From CAYTPI01 sp964439625 (GTDB lineage: Bacteria > Chloroflexota > Anaerolineae > Aggregatilineales > UBA3940): a stretch of 64,000 nt of DNA. The DNA is taken from positions 1-64,000 of the forward strand of contig CAYTPI010000008.1 in assembly GCA_964439625.1 (NCBI GenBank), in the 5' to 3' direction. The position numbers and the translations under genes were made by a program. The notes under the pieces were generated by a model. The model saw nothing but the letters and a program-made list of their open reading frames with translations, had not been told where the DNA came from and made no database searches. Numbering within the stretch: the stretch's first letter is position 1; each line of letters begins with the position of its first letter. Positions 36,980 to 45,631 of this stretch are shown in pieces.

Positions 36980-38293
36980 ATGACAGTTGGCGAACTGGCT
37001 CCAAACGTATTCGAGGAGTTTAAATGGCGCGGCCTATTATACGACAGCACTGAGAACGCCGAAAAAGCCCTAACCGAGGGCAAGGTCACCGCGTACATTG
37101 GCTTTGATCCAACCGCAGACAGCCTACATGTGGGTTCGCTGGTGCCGATTATGGGGTTGGTACACCTCCAGCGGCATGGGCATACCCCTATTGCGCTGGT
37201 CGGTGGTGGCACAGGGATGATCGGCGACCCCAGTGGTAAATCCCAAGAACGCGAGTTATTGACCCATGAAAAGCTGGCCTTCAACCTTGCAGGGATCCGG
37301 GCACAGTTAGAGCGCTTTCTTGTGTTTGAGGATGTACCCAACCCAGCGATCCTAGAGAACAACGGTAGTTGGCTGCTTGAACTCAACCTGATCGACTTCC
37401 TGCGTGATACAGGCAAATTTTTCACCGTCAATTACATGATGGCTAAAGACTCGGTTAAGTCGCGTTTGTCAAGCGAAGAGGGCATCAGCTATACGGAGTT
37501 CACCTATATGCTGCTGCAATCTTATGACTTCGCCGCATTGAACGCACGCTATGGCTGTACCTTCCAAATGGGTGGTTCTGACCAGTGGGGCAACATTACC
37601 GCTGGGACGCGCCTCGTCCGGATGATGAATGAGCAGGAAGCGCATGGGGTGGTCTACCCATTGATTACGGACTCGGATGGCAAGAAGGTCGGCAAGACCG
37701 TCAGTGGGGCCGTTTGGCTAGATGCCGCGAAAACGTCACCCTACCGCTTCTATCAATACTGGATCAATACGAACGATGACGATGTGATTCGTTACTTGAA
37801 GTATTTCACCTTGCTGGATGCGACCCAGATCGCCGAGTTGGAGAAACTTCATGAGGCCGAACCGTGGAAGCGCGAAGCGCACCGGCGGTTGGCGCAAGAG
37901 GTGACCTTGCTGGTACACGGCAAAGACGCACTCGCACGGGCTGAAGCAGCAACAGACGTGCTGTTCGGCAGCGGGCCAATGGACGGCTTTAGCGCTGAGG
38001 AACTGATCGACATCTTCAACGAGGTGCCATCAACAGAAGTGAATTCTGCTGACCTCAGTGGTGATGGCTTGGCTGCCTTAGATGTTGTTCAAACAGCAAG
38101 CTTTGAGTCGTCCAAAAAGCGTGCGCGTACCCTAATCGAAGATGGTGGTTTGTACGTCAACGGAGAGCGAATCGAAGACTCGCAGAAGATGCTAACCCTC
38201 GATGATGCGATTGACGGTCAGGTGATTGTGCTGCGCAAGGGGCGCAAGAAGTACCATCTACTGAGAGTGCTCGATGTTTCAGGCCAAAAATAG
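36980..38293 (+). CDS. tyrS: Tyrosyl-tRNA synthetase
   Basis: This 437-aa class I synthetase charges tRNA-Tyr. HVGSL at residues 50-54 is the HIGH-type motif, YIGFDPTADSLH precedes it, and KVGKT near residue 236 is the KMSKS-type loop in the TyrRS form. QMGGSDQWGNIT binds tyrosine, and a C-terminal S4 RNA-binding domain (about 375-435) ends the chain. The ATG at 36980 has GAGAGGAAC upstream; the frame extends 19 codons further but those residues are not TyrRS-like. No T-box leader was found in the 233-bp upstream region, which otherwise shows nothing recognisable. It overlaps the lipoprotein gene by 20 bp. Confidence 0.96.
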   Translation: MTVGELAPNVFEEFKWRGLLYDSTENAEKALTEGKVTAYIGFDPTADSLHVGSLVPIMGLVHLQRHGHTPIALVGGGTGMIGDPSGKSQERELLTHEKLAFNLAGIRAQLERFLVFEDVPNPAILENNGSWLLELNLIDFLRDTGKFFTVNYMMAKDSVKSRLSSEEGISYTEFTYMLLQSYDFAALNARYGCTFQMGGSDQWGNITAGTRLVRMMNEQEAHGVVYPLITDSDGKKVGKTVSGAVWLDAAKTSPYRFYQYWINTNDDDVIRYLKYFTLLDATQIAELEKLHEAEPWKREAHRRLAQEVTLLVHGKDALARAEAATDVLFGSGPMDGFSAEELIDIFNEVPSTEVNSADLSGDGLAALDVVQTASFESSKKRARTLIEDGGLYVNGERIEDSQKMLTLDDAIDGQVIVLRKGRKKYHLLRVLDVSGQK

Positions 38294-38840
38294 CCTTATA
38301 GTGCTGCTCTGCATGTTGACAGTTGGCTGTGGCTCGCAGACACCCACTCTACAACCGCCATTGGTGCTGCCAACTGCCACTGCTGACTTTTCGACAGTGG
38401 ATGGGGCCATGTTCGATGTGACGGTAGAGCCAATCGCTACCCAGCAGCGCGCAACCATTGAAGCGCTGCCAACTGTCACACCAACCATCCCGCCAATCGA
38501 TAATAGTGACGTGACGCCTATTTCCTCGTCTGAGACGGGCATCCGTGGGGAAATATTAATCGGCCCAACTTGCCCGGCTTCTTCGCCAGATTTCAACGAA
38601 GAAGCCTGTGATGATCAACCGTTTCCAGGCGTCATCAGTATCTTTGATGCAGAGGGTAACCTTCTAACAGTAGTACAATCTAACATCCGCGGGCGTTTTG
38701 CCGAACCGTTAGACCCCGGTACCTATGTTATTTATCCAGAACCGGGCCCGACGATGGAAACCAGTGGCCCCCAAACAATTGAAGTGATTGAGGGTGAATA
38801 CACGCCTGTGCGCATTCAGTATGATAGTGGTATTCGCTAG
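38274..38840 (+). CDS. Lipoprotein with carboxypeptidase-regulatory-like beta domain
   Basis: This 188-aa exported lipoprotein has a lipobox LTVGC with the acylated cysteine at residue 19. A Pro/Thr-rich spacer follows. A C-terminal beta domain of about 90 residues contains GVISIFDAEGNLLT, GRFAEPLDPGTYVIYPEP and a final VRIQYD strand, the look of a transthyretin-like or CarboxypepD_reg-like fold. Function unknown. The start overlaps tyrS by 20 bp, suggesting co-translation, and the stop lies two bases from the convergent FHA protein. Confidence 0.72.
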   Translation: MFQAKNSLIVLLCMLTVGCGSQTPTLQPPLVLPTATADFSTVDGAMFDVTVEPIATQQRATIEALPTVTPTIPPIDNSDVTPISSSETGIRGEILIGPTCPASSPDFNEEACDDQPFPGVISIFDAEGNLLTVVQSNIRGRFAEPLDPGTYVIYPEPGPTMETSGPQTIEVIEGEYTPVRIQYDSGIR

Positions 38841-38842
38841 CG

Positions 38843-41179
38843 CTACGGTGCAGCGTTGGTTATCCATTTGACCCACTGCGAAAATGATCGGAAGCCCCGT
38901 ATGTAGTTCACGCCGCTGTTAGGTGTTCGGGCCAAAGCATCGACAGAGCGTTGAGCCGAGTATTGCAGCCCAAGGAAGCTATCAACTGGGGCATAGGGGC
39001 CGCCTAGTGTAGCAACCCCGGACGCATACATTTTGCCACCCTTATTATCCATCCCGCGGATTTCAAAGTCATTGGCGACATCAAGACGACCTTTAGGATT
39101 GCGCCCAAGATGGTACACGTCCAGCATGTCCATAAGCAGCGGGTGGCGGTCAATGCCCGACTCAAGCCCAGTGGCGTCGATGATATAGTCCGCAATTAGA
39201 TGAGTCTCTTCTCCAATCTCGCCTGTCCCTCGGATAATCGTATCGAGACGGCCTGCCTCGTTACGCTCAACACGATCCACGTTGCCGAAGCGAATTGAGT
39301 ACCAACCCTCTTTTATGCCGTTGCTGACAATGCGCTTCCAGTCGGGGCGGTCAGCGGTGGTGGTGCCTCCCCAGTCATTCAGGAGTTGATCACGCCGATC
39401 ATCATCAGATTTTTCCAGCTCGTAGCGTAAATCACCTCCCCAAGCGGCTTTGGGCCAGTTAAACGGCTGAAACTCCCAGTGATTCTCTACGGGACGGCGG
39501 GCTAAGCCAGCCTTTTGGCCCTGTGTGTTTGGCGAGCGCATCAAGTGCAGCAGGCTGATATTGCTGTTTAAATGACGGGTTTCGTAGAGCTTTTGGATAA
39601 CACGCGAGGCAACAATGCCGCGTCCGCGAATCAGAACGATGCCGCCGTTTGCTCGTAAATCTTCATAGACGTGTTCGTGTTCTTCGTAGGCGTTAACCAC
39701 ACTTTGGAAGTCGCCCGTTTCTTGACGGTATTTCTGCAAGTCTCTGAGGAAGCGGACGCCTGGGTAACCAATCGAAATATGGACGTACTGGGCGAGCATG
39801 ATACGGCGCACCCGTCCATCATCGGTACTCTGTGAATAAGCAATCGCGTAGCGTCCATCATCCGTTTTGCGGATGGCGCGCACCCGACCATAACGCCAGA
39901 TATTTTCCCAGCCAATGCGTTTGGCTTCCCGGTCGATTGAGTCGAATACCTGCCCAGATTTTGGTGTGTAGGTGGCGATTAGGTTTGGTTCGCCGAACAT
40001 CTGAAAAGTCGTCTTGATGGCATTGCCTAAGCGAAAGCCTGCAAGGTCACTCATGATTTCTCGGAACGAGTAGCTTGGAAAGCCCCAGATGTTATCTGGC
40101 GTCGAGTCCGAATTTGACCGTAGGCGTTCATGCGCAGGTATCTGGGAGTTGAGACACAGTCGTTGGTAACGTCCATAGGGTTTGGGTTCAAAGCCTATGG
40201 ATTTAATGTTGGAGGCAGGGACGCCGTAAATGACAAGGTTATCTACCCAGATAAAGCTGCCCAGCCCACCACCAACTGCGAGAAACTGCGTCTCTTCGAC
40301 TGGATATTGGTCAGTTTTAAGTGCAGCAACTGAGACAATAGGTTGGTTAAAGCTGGATGGTGGGAAATTCTGCTGAGGGCGTGGAATTGGCTGTGGTGAC
40401 CCAGGCATCATCTCTTGGCTTGGTTGCAGCTCTTGTGGATCAATGGCCTTGGTCGTTGGCATATTTGCGTCAGCGTTGCTCTCGTCCTCATCAAGTAGAA
40501 TGGTGCCATCTAGCTGGCGAATGACGCTGGAACTGCGCTCGCTGGATACCGAAGCAGCCAACGACACTGTAATCTCAATAGTACCCAGACGTAAGATATC
40601 ACCATCTTGCAGGTAGCCGGTTTCGAGTTGCTCTCCGTTGATGAAAGTCCCATTAGACGAGCCAAGATCGGTAACCACAACCTGCCCATCTTTAAGACTA
40701 ATCGTGGCGTGTGACCGGGAAATCTGCCCGACAGGGATTGCCACATCAACCTCGCCAGAGCGCCCAATGGTAATGGGCATTTCTGCGATCACCTCGCGCT
40801 CTGTGTTGGTTTCTGGGTCGAGCCAGCGCAAGGTGATTGAGTCATCTGGCAGTTCATCTTCCAATTGAGACACAATATCAACCGTTACGGCATATGATCC
40901 AAATTGGAGTACATCACCGCTCTTTATAACTGCACGTTGAACCTCGGCGTTATTCAATTGGGTGCCATTGGTGCTGTCGTTATCAATCACAACAACGGCA
41001 TCGCCGTCCAGCGTAATCGTTGCATGAAGACGAGAAACCTGATCACTGTTGAAAGTAATGGTGTTTGTGTTGGAACGCCCAATCGTTACTGGGAAGTCTA
41101 ATAAGCGCTCTTGCAGTTCCTGCGTGGTTAAGTTCTGCCAAGTCAAACGGATGCTGTTTGGGACGTCAGCCATAGACAA
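38843..41179 (-). CDS. Two FHA domains fused to an FAD-dependent oxidoreductase-like domain
   Basis: The 778-aa protein starts with two forkhead-associated domains. FHA1 is at about 25-105 (TIGRSNTNT, SRLHATI, DNDSTNGTQLN). FHA2 is at about 130-205 (TIGRSGEVDV, SRSHATI, DLGSSNGTFING). Both keep the Arg, Ser-Arg-x-His and Asn residues used for phosphothreonine binding. A Pro/Gln-rich linker (240-290) joins a region of about 480 residues beginning FLAVGGGLGSFIW (301-310 is a GxGxxG-type dinucleotide loop). It ends KMYASGVATLGGPYAPVDSF, like flavin monooxygenase or lysine hydroxylase-like folds. Substrate unknown. The fusion suggests an oxidoreductase recruited by Ser/Thr-kinase signalling. Confidence 0.83.
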   Translation of the reverse strand: MSMADVPNSIRLTWQNLTTQELQERLLDFPVTIGRSNTNTITFNSDQVSRLHATITLDGDAVVVIDNDSTNGTQLNNAEVQRAVIKSGDVLQFGSYAVTVDIVSQLEDELPDDSITLRWLDPETNTEREVIAEMPITIGRSGEVDVAIPVGQISRSHATISLKDGQVVVTDLGSSNGTFINGEQLETGYLQDGDILRLGTIEITVSLAASVSSERSSSVIRQLDGTILLDEDESNADANMPTTKAIDPQELQPSQEMMPGSPQPIPRPQQNFPPSSFNQPIVSVAALKTDQYPVEETQFLAVGGGLGSFIWVDNLVIYGVPASNIKSIGFEPKPYGRYQRLCLNSQIPAHERLRSNSDSTPDNIWGFPSYSFREIMSDLAGFRLGNAIKTTFQMFGEPNLIATYTPKSGQVFDSIDREAKRIGWENIWRYGRVRAIRKTDDGRYAIAYSQSTDDGRVRRIMLAQYVHISIGYPGVRFLRDLQKYRQETGDFQSVVNAYEEHEHVYEDLRANGGIVLIRGRGIVASRVIQKLYETRHLNSNISLLHLMRSPNTQGQKAGLARRPVENHWEFQPFNWPKAAWGGDLRYELEKSDDDRRDQLLNDWGGTTTADRPDWKRIVSNGIKEGWYSIRFGNVDRVERNEAGRLDTIIRGTGEIGEETHLIADYIIDATGLESGIDRHPLLMDMLDVYHLGRNPKGRLDVANDFEIRGMDNKGGKMYASGVATLGGPYAPVDSFLGLQYSAQRSVDALARTPNSGVNYIRGFRSFSQWVKWITNAAP

Positions 41180-41279
41180 GTACTCCTCAAGTCTGAACCG
41201 TGGTGCTGTGTGCTTCTCAACATGGATTAGGTGGTTAGAATATCATTACGTCAATTCTACTGAAATTGATCAGCATCAC

Positions 41280-41316
41280 AAATTGGCAATGGTCTGCCCA
41301 AATTGGACTCAATTGG
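41280..41316 (+). promoter_or_regulatory. Phased AATTGG repeats upstream of pdxR
   Basis: AATTGG occurs at 41281, 41301 and 41311, with centre spacing of 20 and 10 bp, on the same face of the helix. A related AAATTGA lies at 41263. MocR/PdxR-type regulators are known to bind directly repeated sites, so these are candidate PdxR sites about 40-75 bp before its start. This is inference from spacing only. Confidence 0.45.
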
Positions 41317-41354
41317 TATTAGATATGGATTTATTAAAGCGTTAAGATAGCGGT

Positions 41355-42860
41355 ATGGATGCAACCCACTTTGAACTACTTGCACTCAATAAAGACACAT
41401 CAGAGCCACTCTATTTACAGTTGGCAGCACAGATTGCCCAGCAGATAGAAAATGGTATTCTGCTACCAAACCAGCGCCTGCCCGCTACTCGTGAACTGGC
41501 GGACTTGCTCGGCGTAGCACGGATCAGCGTGGTAAATGCTTACGATGCACTTAAAGATGATGGCTACATCGAAGCGTATGTGGGGCGTGGTACATTTGTC
41601 AGTGACGTTGGCAAGCCGATCAGCCGGGTAGCCAGCATGATATCAACTATCAACGAGCAGCAGCGGCAGACCCTCAATGCACTGATGCGCATGGCAAACA
41701 GACCCAATGTCGTTGATTTTGGGCGCGGCTATCCGCCGGATATCTTCTTGCCCGTTGACTTGATCCGCACGGCAATCAACCAAGTATTGACCCGTGATGG
41801 GGCTGAGGCCGTTGCCTACGAAGACGCCGAAGGTTACTACCCGTTACGTCAATCCATTTCACGCTTACTAAGCCGACAGGGCATCAAAGCACGGGCCGAT
41901 GAAATCCTAATCACGGGAGGTTGCCAGCAAGCGCTTGATCTGGTGGTGCAATCATTATTGAAGTCGGGCGATGTCATTCTAACTGGCTCTCCAACCTATA
42001 CAGGCATCCTGCGGATCACTGCCGCTCGCGATATGCAGCCGATCGGTGTGCCCGTTGGTCAGCATGGATTAGACATCGATCAGCTTGAAGCAGCAATTAA
42101 AAAATACCAACCCGCCTTGATCTACGTGGCACCTACATTTCAGAACCCTACCGGCTCGATCATGCCGATGCCCCAACGCAGACGCTTGATCGAGATCGCA
42201 ACACGCTATCAAATCCCGATTCTTGAAGATGGCGTTTATGAGGAACTGAGCTACGAAGGGGAGTTTCTACCAGCCCTCAAAGCCTTGGACAGCGAAGGCT
42301 TGGTATTGTACGCTAGCAGCTTCAGCAAGATTTTGCTGCCGGGTATGCGAATTGGCTATTTGGCTGCCAGTGAACGCTTACTAAAACGCTTGATCCAGGT
42401 GAAATATGCCGCAGATGTTTGCACACCTGCGCTTAACCAGCGGGCATTACAGGCGGTGGTCGAAAGCGATGACTTCCGTGAGCATCTCACCCAAGTGCGT
42501 AAGGCTTGTCTTAAGCGTCGTTATGCTATGGTCGAGGCCTTTCGAGAGCACCTGCCTGAAGCGCACTTCCAAGTGCCACAGGGCGGGTTATATCTTTGGG
42601 TTAGCCTACCTGACGCGGGCCCAACTGCTATCGAATTGTACGCGCAGGCCATTCGCCCGGCTGACCCCGAGCAAACAGGAATTGCCTTTGCCCCTGGGCC
42701 GTTGTTCTATCCAAATAGCGGGGGTGACTACCAAATGCGCTTGAATATGGTTAGCCAACAACCTGAGGCCATTTACCCGGCAATTGAGAGGCTAGCGGAG
42801 GCATATTATTCGCTCTCTGGAGCGGGTCGCCGAACTAATGTAGCATCGTCACTGCTATAA
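41355..42860 (+). CDS. pdxR: MocR-type GntR/aminotransferase regulator, probable PdxR
   Basis: This 501-aa protein fuses a GntR winged helix (about 15-85: LYLQLAAQIAQQIENGILLP, RLPATRELADLLGVARISVV) to a fold-type I aminotransferase domain (about 110-480). The PLP-binding lysine is Lys325 in YASSFSKILLPGMRIGY, and FQNPTGSIMP and GGCQQALDLV are present. MocR proteins next to pdxST respond to PLP and control vitamin B6 synthesis. Here it sits directly upstream of pdxS and pdxT in the same direction, which makes PdxR the best call. No strong ribosome site precedes the ATG, so translation may be weak or nearly leaderless. Confidence 0.88.
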   Translation: MDATHFELLALNKDTSEPLYLQLAAQIAQQIENGILLPNQRLPATRELADLLGVARISVVNAYDALKDDGYIEAYVGRGTFVSDVGKPISRVASMISTINEQQRQTLNALMRMANRPNVVDFGRGYPPDIFLPVDLIRTAINQVLTRDGAEAVAYEDAEGYYPLRQSISRLLSRQGIKARADEILITGGCQQALDLVVQSLLKSGDVILTGSPTYTGILRITAARDMQPIGVPVGQHGLDIDQLEAAIKKYQPALIYVAPTFQNPTGSIMPMPQRRRLIEIATRYQIPILEDGVYEELSYEGEFLPALKALDSEGLVLYASSFSKILLPGMRIGYLAASERLLKRLIQVKYAADVCTPALNQRALQAVVESDDFREHLTQVRKACLKRRYAMVEAFREHLPEAHFQVPQGGLYLWVSLPDAGPTAIELYAQAIRPADPEQTGIAFAPGPLFYPNSGGDYQMRLNMVSQQPEAIYPAIERLAEAYYSLSGAGRRTNVASSLL

Positions 42861-42937
42861 GTGGTGTTATGCAAAATATTTTTAACGTTTAAATTAAAGT
42901 AATTACGTCAGAGACACATCGAATATCAAGGAGAATC

Positions 42938-43855
42938 ATGATGACTGAAATAAATGGAGCCAACGGTAGCAACGGTGCCAAGGGCACAGAGTCTGTTAAG
43001 CGTGGTCTAGCCCAGATGCTTAAGGGTGGTTTGATCATGGATGTGGTCACACCAGAGGAAGCCAAAATCGCAGAAGAAGCGGGGGCTGTCGCTGTCATGG
43101 CATTAGAGCGTGTTCCAGCAGACATCCGTGCTCAAGGTGGTGTTGCTCGTATGAGTGACCCCTCAATGATTGAAGAAATTGTCAACACAGTCAGCATTCC
43201 GGTGATGGCAAAGGCTCGGATTGGTCATTTTGTTGAGGCGCAAATTCTAGAAGCAATGGGTGTTGACTTCATCGATGAAAGCGAAGTTTTGACACCAGCT
43301 GATGAGGCGTATCACATCGACAAGACACAGTTTACCGTGCCATTTGTCTGCGGGTGCCGCAACCTCGGTGAAGCGTTACGCCGCATTGGTGAGGGTGCTG
43401 CTATGATCCGAACCAAGGGTGAAGCAGGCACAGGTGATGTCGTCGAGGCTGTTCGCCATGCTCGCACCGTACTCGGTGAGATTCGTCGTCTCTCCAACAT
43501 GCCCCGCGAAGAGCTGATGACATATGCCAAGAACATTGGTGCACCCTTCAGCCTTGTGGTTGAAGTTGCAGAGACCGGCAAGCTACCAGTTGTCAACTTT
43601 GCTGCTGGTGGTGTCGCTACCCCCGCAGATGCCGCACTGATGATGCAGCTTGGTGTTGATGGAGTTTTCGTCGGTAGTGGCATCTTCAAGAGTGGTAACC
43701 CTGCTAAGCGGGCTAAAGCAATGGTTGAAGCGGTGACCCACTACAACGATCCAAAGATTCTGGCAGAGATTAGCAAAGACTTGGGTGAAGCAATGGTCGG
43801 CATTGGCATCAGTAAGCTACCAGATAGCGAAAAAATCGCTGGACGTGGTTGGTAA
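42938..43855 (+). CDS. pdxS: Pyridoxal 5'-phosphate synthase lyase subunit PdxS
   Basis: This 305-aa TIM-barrel enzyme condenses ribose 5-phosphate, glyceraldehyde 3-phosphate and ammonia into PLP. Family hallmarks are GGLIMDVVTPEEAKIAEEAG, ALERVPADIRAQGGVARMSD, VMAKARIGHFVEAQ (Schiff-base lysine region) and FAAGGVATPADAALMMQLG. A strong AGGAG precedes two tandem ATGs. It forms the 24-mer complex with PdxT, whose gene follows 84 bp later beyond a hairpin. The N-terminal 20 residues are a low-complexity addition rich in Asn and Gly. Confidence 0.96.
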   Translation: MMTEINGANGSNGAKGTESVKRGLAQMLKGGLIMDVVTPEEAKIAEEAGAVAVMALERVPADIRAQGGVARMSDPSMIEEIVNTVSIPVMAKARIGHFVEAQILEAMGVDFIDESEVLTPADEAYHIDKTQFTVPFVCGCRNLGEALRRIGEGAAMIRTKGEAGTGDVVEAVRHARTVLGEIRRLSNMPREELMTYAKNIGAPFSLVVEVAETGKLPVVNFAAGGVATPADAALMMQLGVDGVFVGSGIFKSGNPAKRAKAMVEAVTHYNDPKILAEISKDLGEAMVGIGISKLPDSEKIAGRGW

Positions 43856-43884
43856 TTTCTACGACCACAGACATTAATCCCAAA

Positions 43885-43918
43885 GAGGCCCCGCCTACAC
43901 CCCAGGTGGGGCTTTTCC
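43885..43918 (+). terminator. Terminator-like hairpin between pdxS and pdxT
   Basis: GCCCCGCC (43888-43895) pairs with GGTGGGGC (43905-43912), eight pairs with one G-U and a nine-base loop, then TTTT. It lies 30 bp past the pdxS stop and ahead of pdxT, so it may be a partial terminator that sets the PdxS to PdxT ratio. Confidence 0.7.
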
Positions 43919-43939
43919 ATAGACCACACAAGGGACACA

Positions 43940-44539
43940 ATGAAACATAAGAAACCAAAAATTGGGGTGCTGGCCCTTCAGGGAGCCTTCATTGAACATC
44001 AACAAGTACTTGAACAATTAGGGGCAGAAACCGTTCAAGTAAGGTTACCTGAACAGCTTACTGACCTTGATGGGCTTATCATCCCCGGAGGAGAAAGTAC
44101 CACAATCGGCAAGTTGGCGGTGAAGTACAACTTGATTGAGCCACTTCAGCAATTTGGGCAGCAAAAGCCCATCTGGGGAACTTGCGCCGGTCTGATCTTT
44201 CTTGCGAAAGACATCGGCCTTGAGCAACCAATTCTGGGGTTGATGGATGTAACAGTTGATCGCAACGCGTTTGGGCGTCAGGTAGATAGCTTTGAAGTAG
44301 CGCTTAACCTGAACGACGCTGAAAACCAGACACCATTTAATGCTGTCTTTATCCGAGCACCATTGGTCACAGCTATCCATGACTCAGACACTGTGAAGGT
44401 GGTCGGGCAATTAGCCGACGGGCGCATCGTTGCTGTTCGGCAAGAGCATCTGTTGGGTACTGCTTTTCACCCTGAACTGACAGACGACACGCGCTTCCAC
44501 GAATTATTTTTAACCATTGTTGATGAAAACAAAGCCTAA
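43940..44539 (+). CDS. pdxT: Pyridoxal 5'-phosphate synthase glutaminase subunit PdxT
   Basis: This 199-aa class I glutamine amidotransferase supplies ammonia to PdxS. The catalytic cysteine is Cys82 in IWGTCAGLIFLAK, and the His-x-Glu pair is in TAFHPELTDD. Other conserved motifs are VLALQGAFIEH (oxyanion loop) and IPGGESTTIGKL. The length matches the family. It is separated from pdxS by a terminator-like hairpin and lies 110 bp before the metal transporter operon. Confidence 0.96.
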   Translation: MKHKKPKIGVLALQGAFIEHQQVLEQLGAETVQVRLPEQLTDLDGLIIPGGESTTIGKLAVKYNLIEPLQQFGQQKPIWGTCAGLIFLAKDIGLEQPILGLMDVTVDRNAFGRQVDSFEVALNLNDAENQTPFNAVFIRAPLVTAIHDSDTVKVVGQLADGRIVAVRQEHLLGTAFHPELTDDTRFHELFLTIVDENKA

Positions 44540-44583
44540 CGAGTTGAAGTAAACTGTTAGAGTCATGTAAGAACTGCCCCGGA

Positions 44584-44607
44584 AATTTTTAGGCATGCCT
44601 AAAAATT
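44584..44607. promoter_or_regulatory. 24-bp perfect palindrome, probable metalloregulator operator
   Basis: Positions 44584-44607 are fully self-complementary, with core TTTAGGCATGCCTAAA. This layout resembles sites of DtxR/MntR-type repressors (TTAGG...CCTAA half-sites). It lies 43 bp upstream of the metal-binding lipoprotein gene, within the expected promoter. The match to DtxR-type sites is by eye. Confidence 0.65.
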
Positions 44608-44649
44608 GCTACTATTTTCGTAGATATTAATAGTTGACAGAAAATATTT

Positions 44650-45624
44650 ATGAAAAAAATACTCACTGCCTTAACGACACTAATCGCTCTGACAGCATGT
44701 GCCGCACCCGATGTTGACGCCAACAGCCAACCCAATAACAGTACCCTGCAAATTGTCGCAACTGTTGGGCAAATTGGCGATGTAGCAAATAACATCGGTG
44801 GGGACTTAGTTACAGTGACAACATTATTAGGGTTTGGCAGCGACCCTCACACATACTCACCAGTAGAGCGTGACTTAGAAGCCTTTCAAAACGCCGACTT
44901 AATTCTCTACAACGGCCTAAACTTAGAAGCCCAACTCGCGTCTGTCATTGAAGACATTGCTCAAGATGACCCCACTATTACGGCAGTGATTGTTGGAGAG
45001 CAGGTGCCTTCTGACCTGATCGTTCAGGAGATTGATGGAACGGCAACCGACCCACATATATGGGGGGATGTGGGGCGTTGGATATTTGTTGCTGAGGCTA
45101 TCCGGGATGCCCTCATCGAAGATGACCCAGATAACGCCGAAGTGTATCGGGCAAATGCAGAAGCCTACATCGCTGAGCTTGATGCGCTTGATGCATGGAT
45201 TATCGAAGCTTATAAGACTATCCCGTCGGAACAGCGCCGCCTCGTGACGGCTCATGATGCCTTTCAATACGTGAACCTCGCTTATGGGGTTGATGTGTTT
45301 GCCCCACAAGGTATTTCGACTGAGGCTGAGGCCGGCGTCGCTGATATCCAGGCTACGGTGGATTATGTCGTTGATAACGAAGTGCCTGCCATTTTCTTCG
45401 AAAGTTCTATCCCTGTTGATACAGTTGAAGCGGTAGTAGAAGGTGCTTCTGCTCGTGGTTGGGAAGTTGAAATCGGCGGAGAACTATTCGCGGATACGAT
45501 GGGTGCTATTGGCACGCCAGAAGGCACCTATATCGGCATGCAGGAACATAACACAGCAACTATTGTGATAGCCCTTGGCGGGGAGCTACCACCGAGGGAT
45601 TTAGTCATAACTTTAGAGGAATAA
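44650..45624 (+). CDS. Metal ABC transporter substrate-binding lipoprotein (Mn/Zn, TroA-like)
   Basis: This 324-aa cluster A-I solute-binding lipoprotein is anchored by the lipobox LTAC (Cys17). Metal ligand motifs are FGSDPHTYSP and ATDPHIWGDVG (two His). A third position falls in the GISTEAEAG loop and an Asp in LFADTMGAIGTPEGTY. TAHDAFQYVNLAYGVD is the usual hinge signature. Lack of a His-rich loop and the TEAEAG loop lean toward Mn or Fe over Zn, without certainty. It opens a four-gene operon behind the 24-bp palindrome, with the ATPase gene seven bases downstream. Confidence 0.9.
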   Translation: MKKILTALTTLIALTACAAPDVDANSQPNNSTLQIVATVGQIGDVANNIGGDLVTVTTLLGFGSDPHTYSPVERDLEAFQNADLILYNGLNLEAQLASVIEDIAQDDPTITAVIVGEQVPSDLIVQEIDGTATDPHIWGDVGRWIFVAEAIRDALIEDDPDNAEVYRANAEAYIAELDALDAWIIEAYKTIPSEQRRLVTAHDAFQYVNLAYGVDVFAPQGISTEAEAGVADIQATVDYVVDNEVPAIFFESSIPVDTVEAVVEGASARGWEVEIGGELFADTMGAIGTPEGTYIGMQEHNTATIVIALGGELPPRDLVITLEE

Positions 45625-45631
45625 AATATCG

